From Faecenecus sp036648855 (lineage in GTDB: Bacteria; Bacillota_I; Bacilli_A; RF39; UBA660): DNA of 15,559 nucleotides. Positions 14,828 through 15,559 of this stretch are shown here, one piece after another; position 1 is the first letter of the stretch; the number at the start of each line of letters is the position of its first letter. The notes under the pieces were generated by a model that was not told where the DNA came from, did no database searches, and saw nothing but the letters and a program-made list of their open reading frames with translations. The DNA lies in the NCBI GenBank assembly GCA_036648855.1, contig JAVWCU010000020.1, forward strand, positions 1 through 15,559, given 5' to 3'. Position numbers and translations under genes: made by a program.

Positions 14828-14856
14828 TTGTAAATATTTCTAATTTAAGATATCAT
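14828..14856 (+). promoter_or_regulatory. Probable promoter of the surface protein gene
   Basis: TTGTAA (14828-14833) and TATCAT (14851-14856) are spaced by 17 bases and lie directly behind the glyS terminator. The -10 is a good match, the -35 only fair. The start codon follows 26 bases later. Confidence 0.5.
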
Positions 14857-14882
14857 TAAAGTAATGATAATAGAGGTGTGCT

Positions 14883-15559
14883 ATGAGTAGAGGTAAAAAA
14901 ATAATAGTAGTAATGGTAATGTTACTTTCTATAATAGGAATAACAGTAGGAATAACTTATGCAACATTTACTTATGTTAAGTTTGGTACTACAGAAAATA
15001 CAATGACTACAGGTAGTATTAGTTTTGTTTATGATGAAAAAGAAGCAGCGGGTAATGGAATTACTTTAACTAATGCTATGCCTAAAAGTGATAGAGATGG
15101 GAAAATATTAATAGGTAATAAACAGGTGTTTGATTTTCAAATCGCGGCTAATACAGTGGGGACACCAATGGTATATGAGGTGTTAGGTGAAAAACAAGTA
15201 GGATCTACTTTAGATGAAAGTGTAGTTAAAATATATTTAACTACAATAAGTGGAGATACAGAAACTAGTACTCCATTAACTGAAAAGAATGGGAAGGTTT
15301 TAACTTATAATCAATTAACAGATACTACTTTAAATAAACAAACTGGTAAAACACTTTATCAAGAAGCTATAGCTTTAAACACAGTATATAGTAAGAACTT
15401 TAGATTGAGAATGTGGATAAGTGAAGATGCAGCTAGTATAGATGGAGTATGGAATTATTCAAATAAAGTTTTTTCATTAAAGATAAATATAACAGCAAAT
15501 GGGGAGAATAGTGAGATTCCTCAATATGCAGATAAAACGGGAGCTAGTATTCCTGAACC
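14883..15559 (+). CDS. Secreted protein with SipW-type signal peptide (TasA/camelysin-like), partial
   Basis: At least 225 residues are encoded; the 3' end is beyond the window. The N-terminus is a signal peptide (residues 1-27: SRGKKI, then a hydrophobic core, then GITYA) directly followed by TFTYVKFGTTENTMTTGSIS. This arrangement, an alanine cleavage site then a beta-strand and a TGS/TGT motif, is typical of SipW-dependent proteins such as TasA and camelysin. The remaining part is rich in Thr, Asn and Lys, has two Trp residues (about 178 and 188) and no Cys, and looks like an extracellular beta-sandwich. Family members form biofilm fibres or surface layers; here that is inference. AGAGGTG at 14872-14878 precedes the ATG. 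No SipW peptidase is visible. Confidence 0.8.
   Translation, partial: MSRGKKIIVVMVMLLSIIGITVGITYATFTYVKFGTTENTMTTGSISFVYDEKEAAGNGITLTNAMPKSDRDGKILIGNKQVFDFQIAANTVGTPMVYEVLGEKQVGSTLDESVVKIYLTTISGDTETSTPLTEKNGKVLTYNQLTDTTLNKQTGKTLYQEAIALNTVYSKNFRLRMWISEDAASIDGVWNYSNKVFSLKINITANGENSEIPQYADKTGASIPE

Noticed and set aside
1..15559. CRISPR array, insertion sequence, tRNA/rRNA genes or minus-strand genes
   Set aside because: No regularly spaced repeats, transposase, terminal inverted repeats or tRNA-like cloverleaf seen; all supported genes are on the + strand.

Overview
The window reads as chromosome of a very AT-rich Gram-positive bacterium of the Bacillota, most likely a gut Bacilli or Erysipelotrichia/Mollicutes-related lineage. 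This is inferred from the strong A/T codon bias, Bacillus-like gene order (rpsU-yqeY-yqfC-yqfD-ybeY-dgkA-cdd-era-yqzL-recO), a single-chain GlyRS, a T-box leader, sporulation genes yqfCD and a SipW-type surface protein. TGA acts as a stop (for example in recO and the second bacteriocin peptide), so this is not a code-4 mycoplasma. Every gene lies on the + strand.

1-3048: a compact bacteriocin cassette. A peptidase-containing ABC exporter (C39 + membrane domain + ATPase) is followed without gaps by a very small HlyD-like accessory protein, two double-glycine-leader peptides and a third small hydrophobic peptide that may be the immunity protein. None of the three small ORFs would be found by a length-limited gene finder. 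The exporter would cut the leaders and export the mature peptides.

3049-3998: a consensus promoter drives rpsU, which ends in a terminator that contains its own stop codon. yqeY follows, with its own terminator.

4045-11805: a long tightly packed run of yqfC, yqfD, a VanZ-family gene, ybeY, dgkA, cdd, era, a micro-ORF of the YqzL family, recO and a large YfhO-family membrane protein. Most junctions overlap or have a ribosome site inside the previous stop region. phoH and pgpH, which sit between yqfD and ybeY in Bacillus, are absent; a VanZ gene takes their place.

11806-14826: a promoter and short T-box leader, then proS (editing-domain-less, archaeal/eukaryotic-like type) and glyS, then a terminator. 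The T-box bulge (TGGA) predicts a discriminator U, which fits tRNA-Gly better than tRNA-Pro, although proS is the first gene.

14828-15559: a promoter and the start of a secreted protein with a SipW-type signal peptide (TasA/camelysin-like), cut by the window edge.
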